Positions 1 to 8,982 of a stretch of DNA of 37,984 nucleotides are shown piece after piece. The position numbers and the translations under genes are program-made. Position 1 is the first letter of the stretch. Each line of letters starts with the position of its first letter. The DNA comes from Seminavis robusta. Its lineage: Eukaryota; Bacillariophyta; Bacillariophyceae; Naviculales; Naviculaceae. The stretch spans positions 1 through 37,984 of the forward strand of contig CAICTM010001080.1 in assembly GCA_903772945.1 (NCBI GenBank), in the 5' to 3' direction. The notes beneath the pieces were generated by a model. It was not told the origin of the DNA. It saw nothing but the letters and a program-made list of their open reading frames with translations, and did no database searches.

Positions 1-1
1 A

Positions 2-325
2 TGTGGCGGTGCTGCTAAAAATGGCCATTTTGAAATTCTAAAATTTGCTCGTGAAAATGGTTGTCGGTGGAATGAGGTGACATGCTGGGCTGCTGCTCAA
101 AATGGGCATTTTGAAATTCTAAAATGGGCTCGTGAAAACGGTTGTCCATGGAATGCAGATACATGCTCGGCTGCTGCTAAAAATGGGCATTTGGAAATTT
201 TGAAGTGGGCTCGTGAAAATGGTTGTCCATGGAGTGCATCAACATATCGAGCTGCCCAGATGACTAACCAAAGTGAAGTGATGCAGTGGCTACGTGACAA
301 TGGCTGCCCGGGGTCTCATGAGTAA
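2..325 (+). CDS. Ankyrin-repeat protein, C-terminal part (5' end outside window)
   Basis: The reading frame is open from the window edge and ends at TAA 323-325, giving about 107 residues of a longer protein. It contains about three and a half ankyrin-type units of roughly 26-27 residues with the core NGHxEILKWARENGCPW, followed by a diverged last unit ending in SEVMQWLRDNGCPGSHE. Such proteins are expanded in diatoms and other stramenopiles (also in large DNA viruses) and act as protein-binding scaffolds; no partner can be inferred. No start codon is seen, because the gene enters from the left. A homologous inverted copy lies at 3136-3858. The last unit lacks the EILKW core, as expected for a capping repeat, so the C-terminus is probably natural. 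Confidence 0.8.
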   Translation, partial: CGGAAKNGHFEILKFARENGCRWNEVTCWAAAQNGHFEILKWARENGCPWNADTCSAAAKNGHLEILKWARENGCPWSASTYRAAQMTNQSEVMQWLRDNGCPGSHE

Positions 326-888
326 GGAAACTAACATTGTATGTTTATGTTGAGATTAGAAATTTAATCAAAAGTAGACAATTAGAACTCAGTGTTTTGC
401 CGACTAATACCTTTTAGCCATCTATTGGCTTTGTGTGATCTGGTTTTATGAGCATGGAATCCCAGTTATTGCTGCTGATTATGACATTGTGTACCTCTAC
501 TAGAATACAAGTCTAGCGCAGCGGGAGGGAGCTTGCAAGCCGAAATCCAGAGGGATGGGAATGACTTGGATGTTTGGCTTCTGCAGATAACTTCCCTGTG
601 CTACTAGCTAGCTAGCTAGAAATGGAGTACACGTAGCCACACTCCACTGACTACCGTATGACCATAGCTATGTCCAGAGAGTCTTCTGACAAGGCCAAGC
701 GTGAAGTGGAAGCGGAGGTTGTCTCCGACCAATACCCCCGTGTAATTATTCAGTAATGCTGCCTTCTTTGAAGTACGTCAGCCTGCTTCATTTTTCCGAC
801 ACCTCCACCCCTTCAGAAGAACTCAATTTTTCAATAGCGGACTTTGCATCTGTTCGACCCCACCACCAACCACCTGCATACCGGTAGC
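326..888. other. Intergenic region, no gene seen
   Basis: No coding frame of interest. It holds a short (CTAG)n tract at about 604-619 and serves as the presumed promoter and 5' leader of the gene starting at 889. No convincing TATA box was found. Confidence 0.5.
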
Positions 889-2523
889 ATGACGATGAGC
901 TATCTACTAGCAGTAAATGTCTATGTTTACATGTTAGTAGGCTGTTGGTTTCAATGCCAGAAGTTCCCCGTTGCCGCCTTTTCTACAAACGCTTTTGTCA
1001 CTTCCAGCACAAGAACAGTCGAAAGAGTCCAATTTTTGGAACCATTGTGTGCTGAAAAGAAGAAAAAGAAGGATGAGGACGATGATGTGGACCGAGAGGA
1101 GGAACGAGCCCGGCTTTTGGAAATGGGCGGGGATCCATCCTTTCTCATGGACGAAGCGTCCGCGTTGGAAGCGGTAGGAGGAGATCCCTTCTTTTTACCC
1201 CATAATACTATCGACGAACCACAACTACCAAGCAATAATAATGACAATGACAATATCGACGAGGACAAGGAGGACAACACGAAACAAGATTGGTTCGACA
1301 TTGGACGGCAAATGGCCAAGCAGCTGCTGGAGGAGGATCAAGAAGACGAAGAACAAGGTGATACCACGGAACCAGTGGAATTGCTAGAAGAAGAAAAGAG
1401 TTCAGGAGACTCCGATCCTATAAGGCCAATAATAACGACAGAGCTGGAACAAGCCCAATCGTTGGCTCTGGAAGCTTCTCAGACATTGGTACAAACCTCG
1501 GAGGCCCTGTGTCAATCCAAACAACAAGCACTCTCCCAAGTACAAGACAATATCCAAAAACTGCAAGAACAGCTGCTACTCTTGCAAGAGCAACAAACCA
1601 ATCTACAATCGGAACTTGCTACCGCTCAGGAGGCTCACGAACAATCCATCCAAAGCCAGAACGCCATGCTGCAGGCATTCGGTGGTGCCAGTGCAGCAAC
1701 AGCAACCGACACTCCCAGCACCAAAAGCAAAGAGCCGTATTACTCGGCGCTCGAAGGAGACACATTCGACAATCAACGCGACGAGTTGGAAGCATTGGGT
1801 GGGGATCCGTTCTTTTTGGTTGATTCCGACGATGATACGGAGGATATCCAAGCACTCGAATCCGAAACAAAAAAATTGGACGACACCCAGAAACAGCCTA
1901 ACAAGGCTTTGCTCAAGTCGAAACTCACCAACGAACCACAGGAAACGGAATCCTTGACTGACGAGGAGGAGTTGCTAGAGGTCGGTGGTGATCCAGCCTT
2001 CCTGGATAGTTATGATGAAACGGATTCCAAAGCATACAACATGGAACTCATGCGAGATGAAGTTCTAGAGTTGGGTGGGGATCCATTCTTTCTGGAGGCT
2101 CCAAAGGACAATGCGATCGATACGGAGGTTGCCCCCAACGATGCTCTGGAGCCCATGGCGTCATCGTCCGATAACAAGGATAGGGATCCCTCCTTTCTGC
2201 TCAATCTGGTACAAAAGCAACAGAAAAAGGAACAAAAACAGGAGGAGAAGACGGAGGAGATTCAAGCCACATCAGTAGCACTCGAGACCAATACAAAGGT
2301 GGACGACTACACCCAGAAGCCCAGGGGTTTACAAAAGTCCAAACTCACCAACGAACCACAGGAAAAGGAGTCCTTCACCGATGAGGAGCAACTGCTAGAG
2401 GTCGGAGGAGATCCGGCCTTTCTGGATAGCTACGACGCAACCAATGATGATTCCAAAGCCTACGACATGGAACTCAGGCGAGAAGAGATTCTAGAATTGG
2501 GCGGGGATCCCTCGTTCTTGTAG
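889..2523 (+). CDS. GGDPxFL-repeat acidic coiled-coil protein, probably plastid-targeted
   Basis: 544 residues; ATG 889 (or 895) is the first in-frame ATG. The N-terminus is a hydrophobic signal peptide (about residues 3-21) followed by a V-A-A-F junction at 28-31. The Phe after the predicted cleavage site fits the diatom ASAFAP plastid-import motif. The mature part is very acidic. It carries seven copies of the heptad GGDP(S/F/A)FL, preceded by E-x-(L/V)-E-like residues, at about residues 80, 97, 304, 376, 396, 506 and 538, plus a degenerate DRDPSFL near 432. A Gln/Leu-rich coiled coil spans about 185-265. The last heptad is the exact C-terminus. I do not recognise the family. The repeat looks like a short linear binding motif, so a scaffold or linker role in the plastid is an inference. 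No intron is needed. Confidence 0.85.
   Translation: MTMSYLLAVNVYVYMLVGCWFQCQKFPVAAFSTNAFVTSSTRTVERVQFLEPLCAEKKKKKDEDDDVDREEERARLLEMGGDPSFLMDEASALEAVGGDPFFLPHNTIDEPQLPSNNNDNDNIDEDKEDNTKQDWFDIGRQMAKQLLEEDQEDEEQGDTTEPVELLEEEKSSGDSDPIRPIITTELEQAQSLALEASQTLVQTSEALCQSKQQALSQVQDNIQKLQEQLLLLQEQQTNLQSELATAQEAHEQSIQSQNAMLQAFGGASAATATDTPSTKSKEPYYSALEGDTFDNQRDELEALGGDPFFLVDSDDDTEDIQALESETKKLDDTQKQPNKALLKSKLTNEPQETESLTDEEELLEVGGDPAFLDSYDETDSKAYNMELMRDEVLELGGDPFFLEAPKDNAIDTEVAPNDALEPMASSSDNKDRDPSFLLNLVQKQQKKEQKQEEKTEEIQATSVALETNTKVDDYTQKPRGLQKSKLTNEPQEKESFTDEEQLLEVGGDPAFLDSYDATNDDSKAYDMELRREEILELGGDPSFL
1915..2094 (+). repeat. Internal duplicated module, copy 1
   Basis: Encodes about 60 residues from KSKLTNEPQE to a GGDPFFL heptad. 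It is strongly similar to 2335-2520 in both protein and DNA. Each module holds two GGDPxFL heptads about 20 residues apart. This is a duplication within the gene at 889-2523. Confidence 0.85.
2335..2520 (+). repeat. Internal duplicated module, copy 2
   Basis: Second copy of the module at 1915-2094, with KSKLTNEPQE, GGDPAFLDSYD and a terminal GGDPSFL. It is about two residues longer through an inserted ND. It ends exactly at the stop codon. Confidence 0.85.
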
Positions 2524-2538
2524 GTACAGTACTGTACC
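2523..2538. other. Perfect 16-bp palindrome at the stop codon
   Basis: GGTACAGTACTGTACC overlaps the last base of the TAG stop of the GGDPxFL gene. It could fold into a short RNA hairpin or bind a dimeric protein. GTAC-rich palindromes recur in intergenic DNA of this window, so function is uncertain. Confidence 0.4.
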
Positions 2539-3135
2539 AGAATACTACAGCCAAGCAAACAATACTTAGTACAGGTCATATGACGGAAGCTACGAATATC
2601 GAATCGAACGACCAAAGCACACTTTGTTTCGTTCGAGCCCGAGCCAAACTTATTGGGAAACAATTAAACTGGATTGCTAGCTAGAGCATACACTACATAG
2701 CTGCCGAATAATTACAACAGAACTCTAGGAGGGGCCCCTCTTTCACAAACAACTTGTATCATCCGTATTGATACATCAACTCAGCAATCCTCATCTCGTG
2801 GAAGTCGGTTTGGCAGCGAAAGCTACACTGCCCCAAACTGTGCTATCAATAGGTACGACAGTCTCGTGTCTGCAGGATCTGCACACAACGCAGGGAAGCA
2901 CCAAACTAACACCACACCGGCAGTTCTCTTCGGTCTCTCTGGAGCTCTTAGCTACCCTCAAGCGATCTTGCAGAGCAAAGGTGTCAATGGCAAGGACCTA
3001 GACTCTTTTAGTATGATTAAGACGGAGCAGAGTCCGGCTGGCTAGACAGCTAGCTAGTGGTTGACCAACCTGATGGTTTGTCAACATGTTTCGTACGGAC
3101 AGGCCCTTTTATCTTCAATAAATGATGATGATATA
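2539..3135. other. Intergenic region, no gene seen
   Basis: Lies between two convergent ankyrin/GGDP genes. Contains CTAG-rich stretches near 2680 and 3045-3058 but no supported reading frame or RNA gene. Confidence 0.5.
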
Positions 3136-3858
3136 TTAGTGTCTCTCATCACGAGACCCGGGGCAGCCATTGTCACGTAGCTACTGGATCACTTCACTGT
3201 GGTTCTTCCCGCAGGCAACTCGATATGTTGATGCATTCCAGGGACAACCAGTTGCACGAGCCCATTTCAAAATTTCCAAATGTCCACCTGCAGCCGCACA
3301 CCAGCATATATCTGCATTCCATGGACAACCATTTGCACGAGCCCATTTTAGGATTTCCAAATGACCACCTTGAGCAGCAGCCTCACATGTCCTTGCATTC
3401 CATGGACATCCATTTTCACGAGCCCACTTTAGAATTTCCAAGTGGCCACCTTCAGCAGCACTGAAGCATGTCCCTCCATTCCATGGACAACCATTCTCTC
3501 TTAACCATTGGAGCATTTCCATGTGTCCATTTCTAGCTGCTCCAGCACATGTCCGCTCACTCCAATCGAATCATTGTTGCCGTGCCCATTTCATGGCAGA
3601 AAGATTTCCAATTTTGGCAATGGCAGCACAAACACGATCCGGATCAGGCTTTTTGTTTCTGGAATTGTCCTTGAGCCAGTATTCTGCACGTGGCTGGTTA
3701 CAGAATGTTTCACTGCAAAGAGTGTCGGTGATTTCTGCAGAGCGACTGCCATTGAACGGGTGAATCAACGGGAAATCTTTTACGATTTTTGGATTTTCCT
3801 TGAGTTCAATTGTGCAGTAGAGTGATCTGGGCTTTAAGACCGACCGTTTCGCGCAATA
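3136..3858 (-). pseudogene. Ankyrin-repeat pseudogene, inverted relative of the gene at 2-325
   Basis: Read on the minus strand, one continuous frame runs from about 3858 (first upstream in-frame stop) to TAA at 3136-3138, broken by two in-frame stops. TGA at 3573-3571 replaces the Gly of a KWARENGCPW unit. TAG at 3183-3181 replaces the Trp of the terminal QWLRDNGCPGS, which is intact in the copy at 2-325. Four clear repeat units (3184-3522) lie between the stops. The N-terminal part (about 3574-3858) is a non-repeat leader containing a DPDRVCAAIAKIGNLSAMKW stretch. No ATG is present in frame, so a 5' exon may be missing. The two nonsense codons argue for decay unless there are unrecognised introns. 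The frame is otherwise free of indels, which suggests recent inactivation. Confidence 0.75.
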
Positions 3859-4037
3859 TTATCTTCAGAGCTGTATATTGAATATAGTACATGTAAAGAG
3901 GGGAATCGATAGAACACATGTAGTTGAGTATGCCATAAATCTCGCAGCTTCATAGTGTACTTATTGGTGAAGTTACGGACGGTTGAAGATATCCACTGAA
4001 CTGACACGAACTCTTTTCTTCTGCAGAATAAGACCGA

Positions 4038-4045
4038 TGACGTCA
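4038..4045. promoter_or_regulatory. TGACGTCA (CRE/bZIP-type) site upstream of a transposase
   Basis: Perfect 8-bp CRE palindrome about 270 bp before the transposase ATG. TGACGT elements are known cAMP/CO2-responsive bZIP sites in the diatom PtCA1 promoter. A role in stress- or CO2-dependent transposon expression is inference. Confidence 0.4.
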
Positions 4046-4079
4046 GTCGTGCCTCTAGTACTGAATCTATCCTACGTAC

Positions 4080-4237
4080 GCACCTCTATCAAGTGAAATA
4101 TCAAGTGAAACTCCGTGCCGCACCTCTATCGAGTGTCGGCCGTATCTTTCGCACGAAAGATACTCGCACCTCTATCGTCGCTCCCGTAGAGGTGCTTCGC
4201 ACATGCATAAAAGCACCTCTATCGAAGCACCTCTATC
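4080..4237 (+). repeat. GCACCTCTATC repeat array in transposon leader
   Basis: The 11-mer GCACCTCTATC occurs five times, at 4080-4090, 4120-4130, 4166-4176, 4213-4223 and 4227-4237. An inverted partial copy (TAGAGGTGC) lies at 4187-4195. Multiple irregularly spaced subterminal repeats like these are typical transposase-binding sites at the end of a DNA transposon, so the left end probably lies just upstream. Confidence 0.7.
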
Positions 4238-4308
4238 GACACTCCTTCTTCCGTACTGCATCTATCGTTCGTCTACCGTCCAGGCTATCGACACTTGTTC
4301 CTCTCAAG

Positions 4309-5710
4309 ATGGCCGTTTCCGACAGCAGTGACGATGGCATTGACGAAGAAGACGAAGGCATTGAGGACGAGGACGGATGCATTGACGAAGAGGATTACGA
4401 AGAGGATTACGACCATGATAGGGACTTCCAGATCAAGTACGTTGATCATTACAAGCAGGTTGCCGTAACGGACTTCTTCAAAAAGAAAAGGAGCCGTGGT
4501 CGTCCCAAGAAAAGGCCGACAGTTGCAGGCGAGAAAGTGTTTGTGACGAAGAAGAGAGGCCCTGGTCGGCCAAAGGGATCCACCAACTTCAAAACCACTA
4601 CGGAGAAAGAGAAAGCAGTAAGGAAGAAGAAGATACCCACAGCCAAGAAGGCTCCTCCTCCCGCAAAGGTCGCTGGGCCAAAGAGGAAGTGCATGAATTG
4701 GTCTGCGCTCGAGAACAAGCCGAATTTTGATTTGGCCAAGACGGAGTGGTTCAACAAGAGCGGAAGAGCTCTTGACTCCAATGGAGAGTCAACCCTCTCT
4801 ATGGCTCGATTCGCCAAGCTAGATGATATTCCCTATAATACTTTCAAAGCTCATGTCTGTAAAGACGAATCCAAAAGGCGCACAATCACAAACGGCCAAG
4901 GACAACGTCCTTTGGTTGCCAAAACCGATCACATCTTCATTGCGACAGTTGCTGCCAGGTTGGATAGAGGCAACGACGGGGCCTCTGCCTCTGAATGTAT
5001 TGATATGGTACAAGAAATTGAACCAGAGCTCACTCGCAAGCAAGCCTCAGAGCACTTCCACCGTACTATTTTGAAGTCGTACCCAACCATCATCAAGCCT
5101 CGGACTGTTGCCGCCCAAGCCTCCACTACAAAAAGAACCAACATCAATGTGGGGCAACAGTACCGTTGGCACAAGACCGTTGACTTTGCTTTTGAACGGC
5201 TATGACAGACGAACCAAGGGCGCTGCAACCATACCAGAAAACCTTTTAAGAAGTCATTGACCATTTTATTACGGAAGGAGACGAAACCTGCTTCATGGCT
5301 TGTCCCGATGGCTCCACCAAGGTGGTCGGTTCGGCCGGCAAAACCAAGCATGAGAAGCGCACCAGTGATAGTCGAGACTCAATTACGATGTACCGCACTG
5401 GAAGCGCTGCTAGAGAGACTGGGCCCACAATGTTCCTTCTCAAAGGAAAGAAAAAGCAAGATGGTTAGCTACACTGATAAGTTTTTGCTAGAACATGGAG
5501 CAAAGTTGGGATCGACCATAATCATGACGCCAAATGCTTTCATGACAACGGAAGCTCTGGAATATTGATCCCATTGTGGCTTCCAACCCACATTGGTGGA
5601 TGCTGGAAATCTGGGACGGCTTTGGTGCTCATATGACCTCTTTTCCTGCTTTACAGAACAGGTACGATTACAAGATTCTGTCACTTAAGGAGGAGGGAGA
5701 TTCCCTATGA
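4309..5710 (+). pseudogene. Decayed DDE transposase with AT-hooks (Tc1/mariner- or pogo-like)
   Basis: ATG 4309 opens a frame to TGA 5205. It contains an acidic stretch (DEEDEGIEDEDG), two AT-hooks (RGRPKKRP and GPGRPKGS), a Lys-rich linker, and a helix-turn-helix-like region (MARFAKLDDIPYNTFKAHV, then RLDRGNDGAS). The catalytic half follows but is scattered over three frames: GDETCFMACPDG and HEKRTSDSRDS in frame 3 (about 5250-5465, ending at TAG), YTDKFLLEHGAKLGS in frame 1 (5470-5555), and NPHWWMLEIWDGFGAHMTS in frame 2 (5558-5707), ending at TGA 5708-5710. The GDE and the WDGFGAH aspartates match the first two acidic residues of a DDE_1-type catalytic core. The region carrying the last catalytic acid is absent, so the copy is also 3'-truncated. 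Several single-base indels make it clearly non-functional. Confidence 0.75.
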
Positions 5711-5990
5711 CTACCGAAGGGCGAAAGGGGTGGAAGGCAGAAATCTGATTGGCTGAGAGGAGCGAAGAACAATGTATATGTCAGCAATATTTAACGAAAA
5801 ACATTTAAATCACTTAACGTACCGTTTATAAAGATTACAGAGCTAGTGTGCTACCAAATGGCGGATTTCTTCTTTCCCGAAAACCGAAAGAAGGATTCCA
5901 TCGCGAAAAATCGACAATGACATCCTGCCGCTCACTCGACAGTCATTAACTCGGCCAAAAAGCCAGTAGCAGCAGCAGCAAAAGAGGACC
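5711..5990. other. Short leader of the next transposon
   Basis: No gene. The decayed transposase similarity stops at about 5710 and the ATG of the next transposase is at 5991. An inverted CCAAT box (GATTGGCT) lies near 5740. No terminal inverted repeat was identified by eye. Confidence 0.4.
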
Positions 5991-8918
5991 ATGGAGCCAC
6001 CAACAGCAGCTACCACACCACCAACAGCAGCTACCACTCACAATGGAGGAATGGGCTGCCAAAGTCAACAGAGGAACTCGCAACAGAAGAGAGCATATCA
6101 ACTCGCCTCCAACAACAACAGATCGAAGAGAGCCAGAGAAGAAGGACCCCAAACAACACTGGAAGGAGAGGTAGCAGAAGTTTTTGATCCACTCAAGAAG
6201 TGTGTCATCTGTAAGGCCAGACATCTTGGTTTCAGAGTCCCAAAGAGATCACACCACGTTCTCTGTATTAAGAATACAGTAACAAGAGGAAGAGGAGATT
6301 TGAATGAGCTGACAATGGAAACCCTCAGAGAGAGCAGAAGACTTACAAGGCATTTCAGTGCTCCTCTTCCATTGAATGAGAGAGGAAGCTGGAAGCACTC
6401 AACAAGAGAGAATGGAGAAGCCTTCTTTGGTCCTAGAACAAACACAGCCAAACCAAATCAGAGCCGGCAACAGAAGAAATCCACAACCAACACCTCTCCA
6501 ATGGCTCTTTGTCAAAAGGTAACCACTCTTGTAAATGATACTGCTTTTGTGGAACAGCACAAGACCAAAGGAGCACCACTGGCAATGCTAGCAATGGCAC
6601 AAGTAGTGTCAGAATCCATTATTCGGCCTAAGAATCAGGAGCTATTCAGACAACACTTCCAAGGACTCACCATGACAGTTCCCTCCACAGAGGAGCAATT
6701 CAAATCTCCACACTACCACTCCATTGTTGGCCAGAAACTCCTCCTCGTGGACTGGAATCGATGTGGAATTACAGTAGCTTGTCCCGATGGAAGATGCTCT
6801 GGCCAACTCAAGAATGCGAGGCACAACTGGTCCAAGAACAAGACCTTGTTCCCTATCTTTGGCGTCACTGGTCCTCCTTCTTGGTGTATAGTCATGTCCA
6901 TGGTTTGTGAAAGCTGTAACAGAAGATTCGATGCCAACTCTGCAGAAGTGCTGGTCTCGATCCCAGACCATGCTTCATTGCTCTATCCAGTGGAGTCCAA
7001 GTATGCTCTACCTAACAAGGCTTGTCATTTGGAGCGAACAGCAACAGAAGTATTCGATTCTATCATGTTAACCTATGGCAATGGAGACCTATGCAGCCGC
7101 CTCATCTACAATGCAATCAACAGAGAGTATCTTAGAGCCATGATGTCTTACTTCTCATACTGGCAAGGAAGCGCCACTGATCCTGATCCCTTTCTTCAAA
7201 AGGATGGCACTTACATCAGACAGTTTCCTCCCCTTGGTGACACCATTCGTGACTTCTATGATGCTGCTTGTGCTTCCAACCGGAATCCATGGAGGATCAG
7301 TGACAACCAAAGGCACACTAGAGAGATCCAAAGTGTCAAGTTCAACAAAGGAATCTTCTGCCAAGATCACACCTTTCAGGTGGTCAAGAACTACAGCAGG
7401 AGTCTTGGTGCTGCTGCTGTTTGGGATGCTGCTACTGAGACTGGAGAGATTGCCTCTGCTGTTCTTGTTCCCACCACCAAGACCATCCACTTCTCCCATG
7501 CAGCCATGCAGCTAGCAAGGAGGAGCCACTTCAACCCAGCTGCCATGTACAGCGACACCTGGCCCCACAAGGATGACTACTGGGAGATCCTCTTTCCAGG
7601 AATCGAGGGAAGACTTGGCCTGTTCCATTATGAGAAGAGAATCCTATCAACTTTGAGAAAGGGACACATTGATCACTATCAAGCAATGTCAGACCTGTTG
7701 GATTGCTTGTATGAATACTCACCTGGTGACTATGAGAAGGTGCTGCATGCTCTGAAACATGGTCTACTATCCACCAATGGCAAGTGTTACTCTATGGCTG
7801 AGATCTCCGACATGCAAGCCTCCAAGGTATTCAGAGACCGGTACTCCAAGTATCTGAGGAAGAAGATGAGAGAACCAGAGACAATTAGACAGAAGTTGCA
7901 ACAGTGGTTCTGCAGGTACAAAGTCACCGCCAGTGATGGTAGCCAGCCAGGACAGGGCCGACTCGATCCAGTCAAGAACTATACCTTGTTTACTCAAGAC
8001 ACCAAGCCAGCTGTAGAGAACTGTGTCGCCAAAGCTGCTCACTTGGCTGATCCACTCGCGCTGGAAGATATGTATGACACCATCCTGCCATCACCCAATT
8101 CCAAGCACAAGCTTCCAGAGTACCTATCAAGGAGAGGAGAATCCAAGTTAGAAGCATTCCACGACAAGTTTGCTCACTTTGGTAATGGTGGTATGAGAAG
8201 AAGCCTTGCTGATGCACTCAACTTGGCTGGAACTGCAAGGTACAACCTCAAGATTAGACACAAGAGAGCCTTCCTGTCAAGAATCAGTGTCGCAGAGAGG
8301 AGGTCAATTCCAGCTGGATGGGAGAAGGTTGTTCCTTACTGGAACCATTCAGAGTTGGCTTACCTCAATGACATGGCAGAGGCTGTTGGTCTGGATGCAC
8401 CATTTCCAAATGCAGAGCCACTGCCACAGGATACCGGAGAAAGATTCTTTTCTGAGTTTATTGTTGGATTCAAACCTCACAGGCAGAAGTACTCACCAAA
8501 TGATTGTTGCTTGTGTAGATTGTGCACCAGTCCAGTTGAAGCTTCACAACCACAACCGGTTCCACAACCACAACCGGTTCCACAACCACAACCACAACCA
8601 CAACCACAACCACAACCACAACCGGTTCCACAGCTCCAACCTCCACCACGCAATCCACCACCACAAGCAGCTCCTCCTGTAGCACAAACAAGAAATTCTT
8701 ACATTGGTAACCTGATTCTATATCAGCAACAACACCAGATTCAAATGATGCAACTTGCCTTAATGCAGCAGCAATTCCAACCAATACTGCCAGCTCCTTT
8801 CCAGCAACCTCCACCAAATGGTTGCTGTCACAAATACTGCCATTGGTTGACACACAGTAGAGGAAGACCACCACATGATATCAATTGCCAATCTAGATTC
8901 CATGGTTATTCGACATAA
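5991..8918 (+). CDS. Putative zinc-ribbon/DDE-type transposase
   Basis: 975 residues from ATG 5991, uninterrupted. In order there is a low-complexity Thr/Ala/Gln start with a basic NRSKRARE patch, a C-x2-C (71/74) with further His/Cys, then a zinc-ribbon-like block (about 250-340) with C264/C269 and C306/C309. A DDE-like region follows: FCQDHTFQVVKNY (D459), a YSDTWPHKDDYW segment (D522) leading to LGLFHYEKRI, and ESKLEAFHDKFAHFGNGGM (E717). The zinc ribbon before an RNase-H-like core resembles the DUF6729-type architecture of eukaryotic transposases, but the superfamily (Mutator-like, hAT-like or other) cannot be fixed by eye. C-terminal features are CCLCRLC and a Pro-Gln repeat (about 853-880). 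A convergent reading frame follows 64 bp downstream. The intact frame suggests recent activity. Confidence 0.7.
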   Translation: MEPPTAATTPPTAATTHNGGMGCQSQQRNSQQKRAYQLASNNNRSKRAREEGPQTTLEGEVAEVFDPLKKCVICKARHLGFRVPKRSHHVLCIKNTVTRGRGDLNELTMETLRESRRLTRHFSAPLPLNERGSWKHSTRENGEAFFGPRTNTAKPNQSRQQKKSTTNTSPMALCQKVTTLVNDTAFVEQHKTKGAPLAMLAMAQVVSESIIRPKNQELFRQHFQGLTMTVPSTEEQFKSPHYHSIVGQKLLLVDWNRCGITVACPDGRCSGQLKNARHNWSKNKTLFPIFGVTGPPSWCIVMSMVCESCNRRFDANSAEVLVSIPDHASLLYPVESKYALPNKACHLERTATEVFDSIMLTYGNGDLCSRLIYNAINREYLRAMMSYFSYWQGSATDPDPFLQKDGTYIRQFPPLGDTIRDFYDAACASNRNPWRISDNQRHTREIQSVKFNKGIFCQDHTFQVVKNYSRSLGAAAVWDAATETGEIASAVLVPTTKTIHFSHAAMQLARRSHFNPAAMYSDTWPHKDDYWEILFPGIEGRLGLFHYEKRILSTLRKGHIDHYQAMSDLLDCLYEYSPGDYEKVLHALKHGLLSTNGKCYSMAEISDMQASKVFRDRYSKYLRKKMREPETIRQKLQQWFCRYKVTASDGSQPGQGRLDPVKNYTLFTQDTKPAVENCVAKAAHLADPLALEDMYDTILPSPNSKHKLPEYLSRRGESKLEAFHDKFAHFGNGGMRRSLADALNLAGTARYNLKIRHKRAFLSRISVAERRSIPAGWEKVVPYWNHSELAYLNDMAEAVGLDAPFPNAEPLPQDTGERFFSEFIVGFKPHRQKYSPNDCCLCRLCTSPVEASQPQPVPQPQPVPQPQPQPQPQPQPQPVPQLQPPPRNPPPQAAPPVAQTRNSYIGNLILYQQQHQIQMMQLALMQQQFQPILPAPFQQPPPNGCCHKYCHWLTHSRGRPPHDINCQSRFHGYST
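8544..8630 (+). repeat. CACAACCAC/CCGGTT microrepeat encoding Pro-Gln tract
   Basis: Tandem CCACAA hexamers interrupted by CCGGTT units encode a (PQ)n/(PQPV)n linker inside the transposase. This is replication-slippage-prone sequence. Confidence 0.8.
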
Positions 8919-8982
8919 TGAATAAGAACAAATTATTAGATGTGAAAACCTCTTTTCTAATGTAGCCATTAGTAACTTACAT

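Larger units (their letters stand above)
3859..4308. other. Leader/promoter region of the decayed transposon
   Basis: No gene. Holds a TGACGTCA site and an array of CACCTCTATC repeats (listed separately) just before the transposase ATG at 4309. Confidence 0.55.

Noticed and set aside
8470..8874. Valine-rich minus-strand frame opposite the Pro-Gln tract
   Set aside because: Antisense reading of the CCACAA repeat; pure low complexity.
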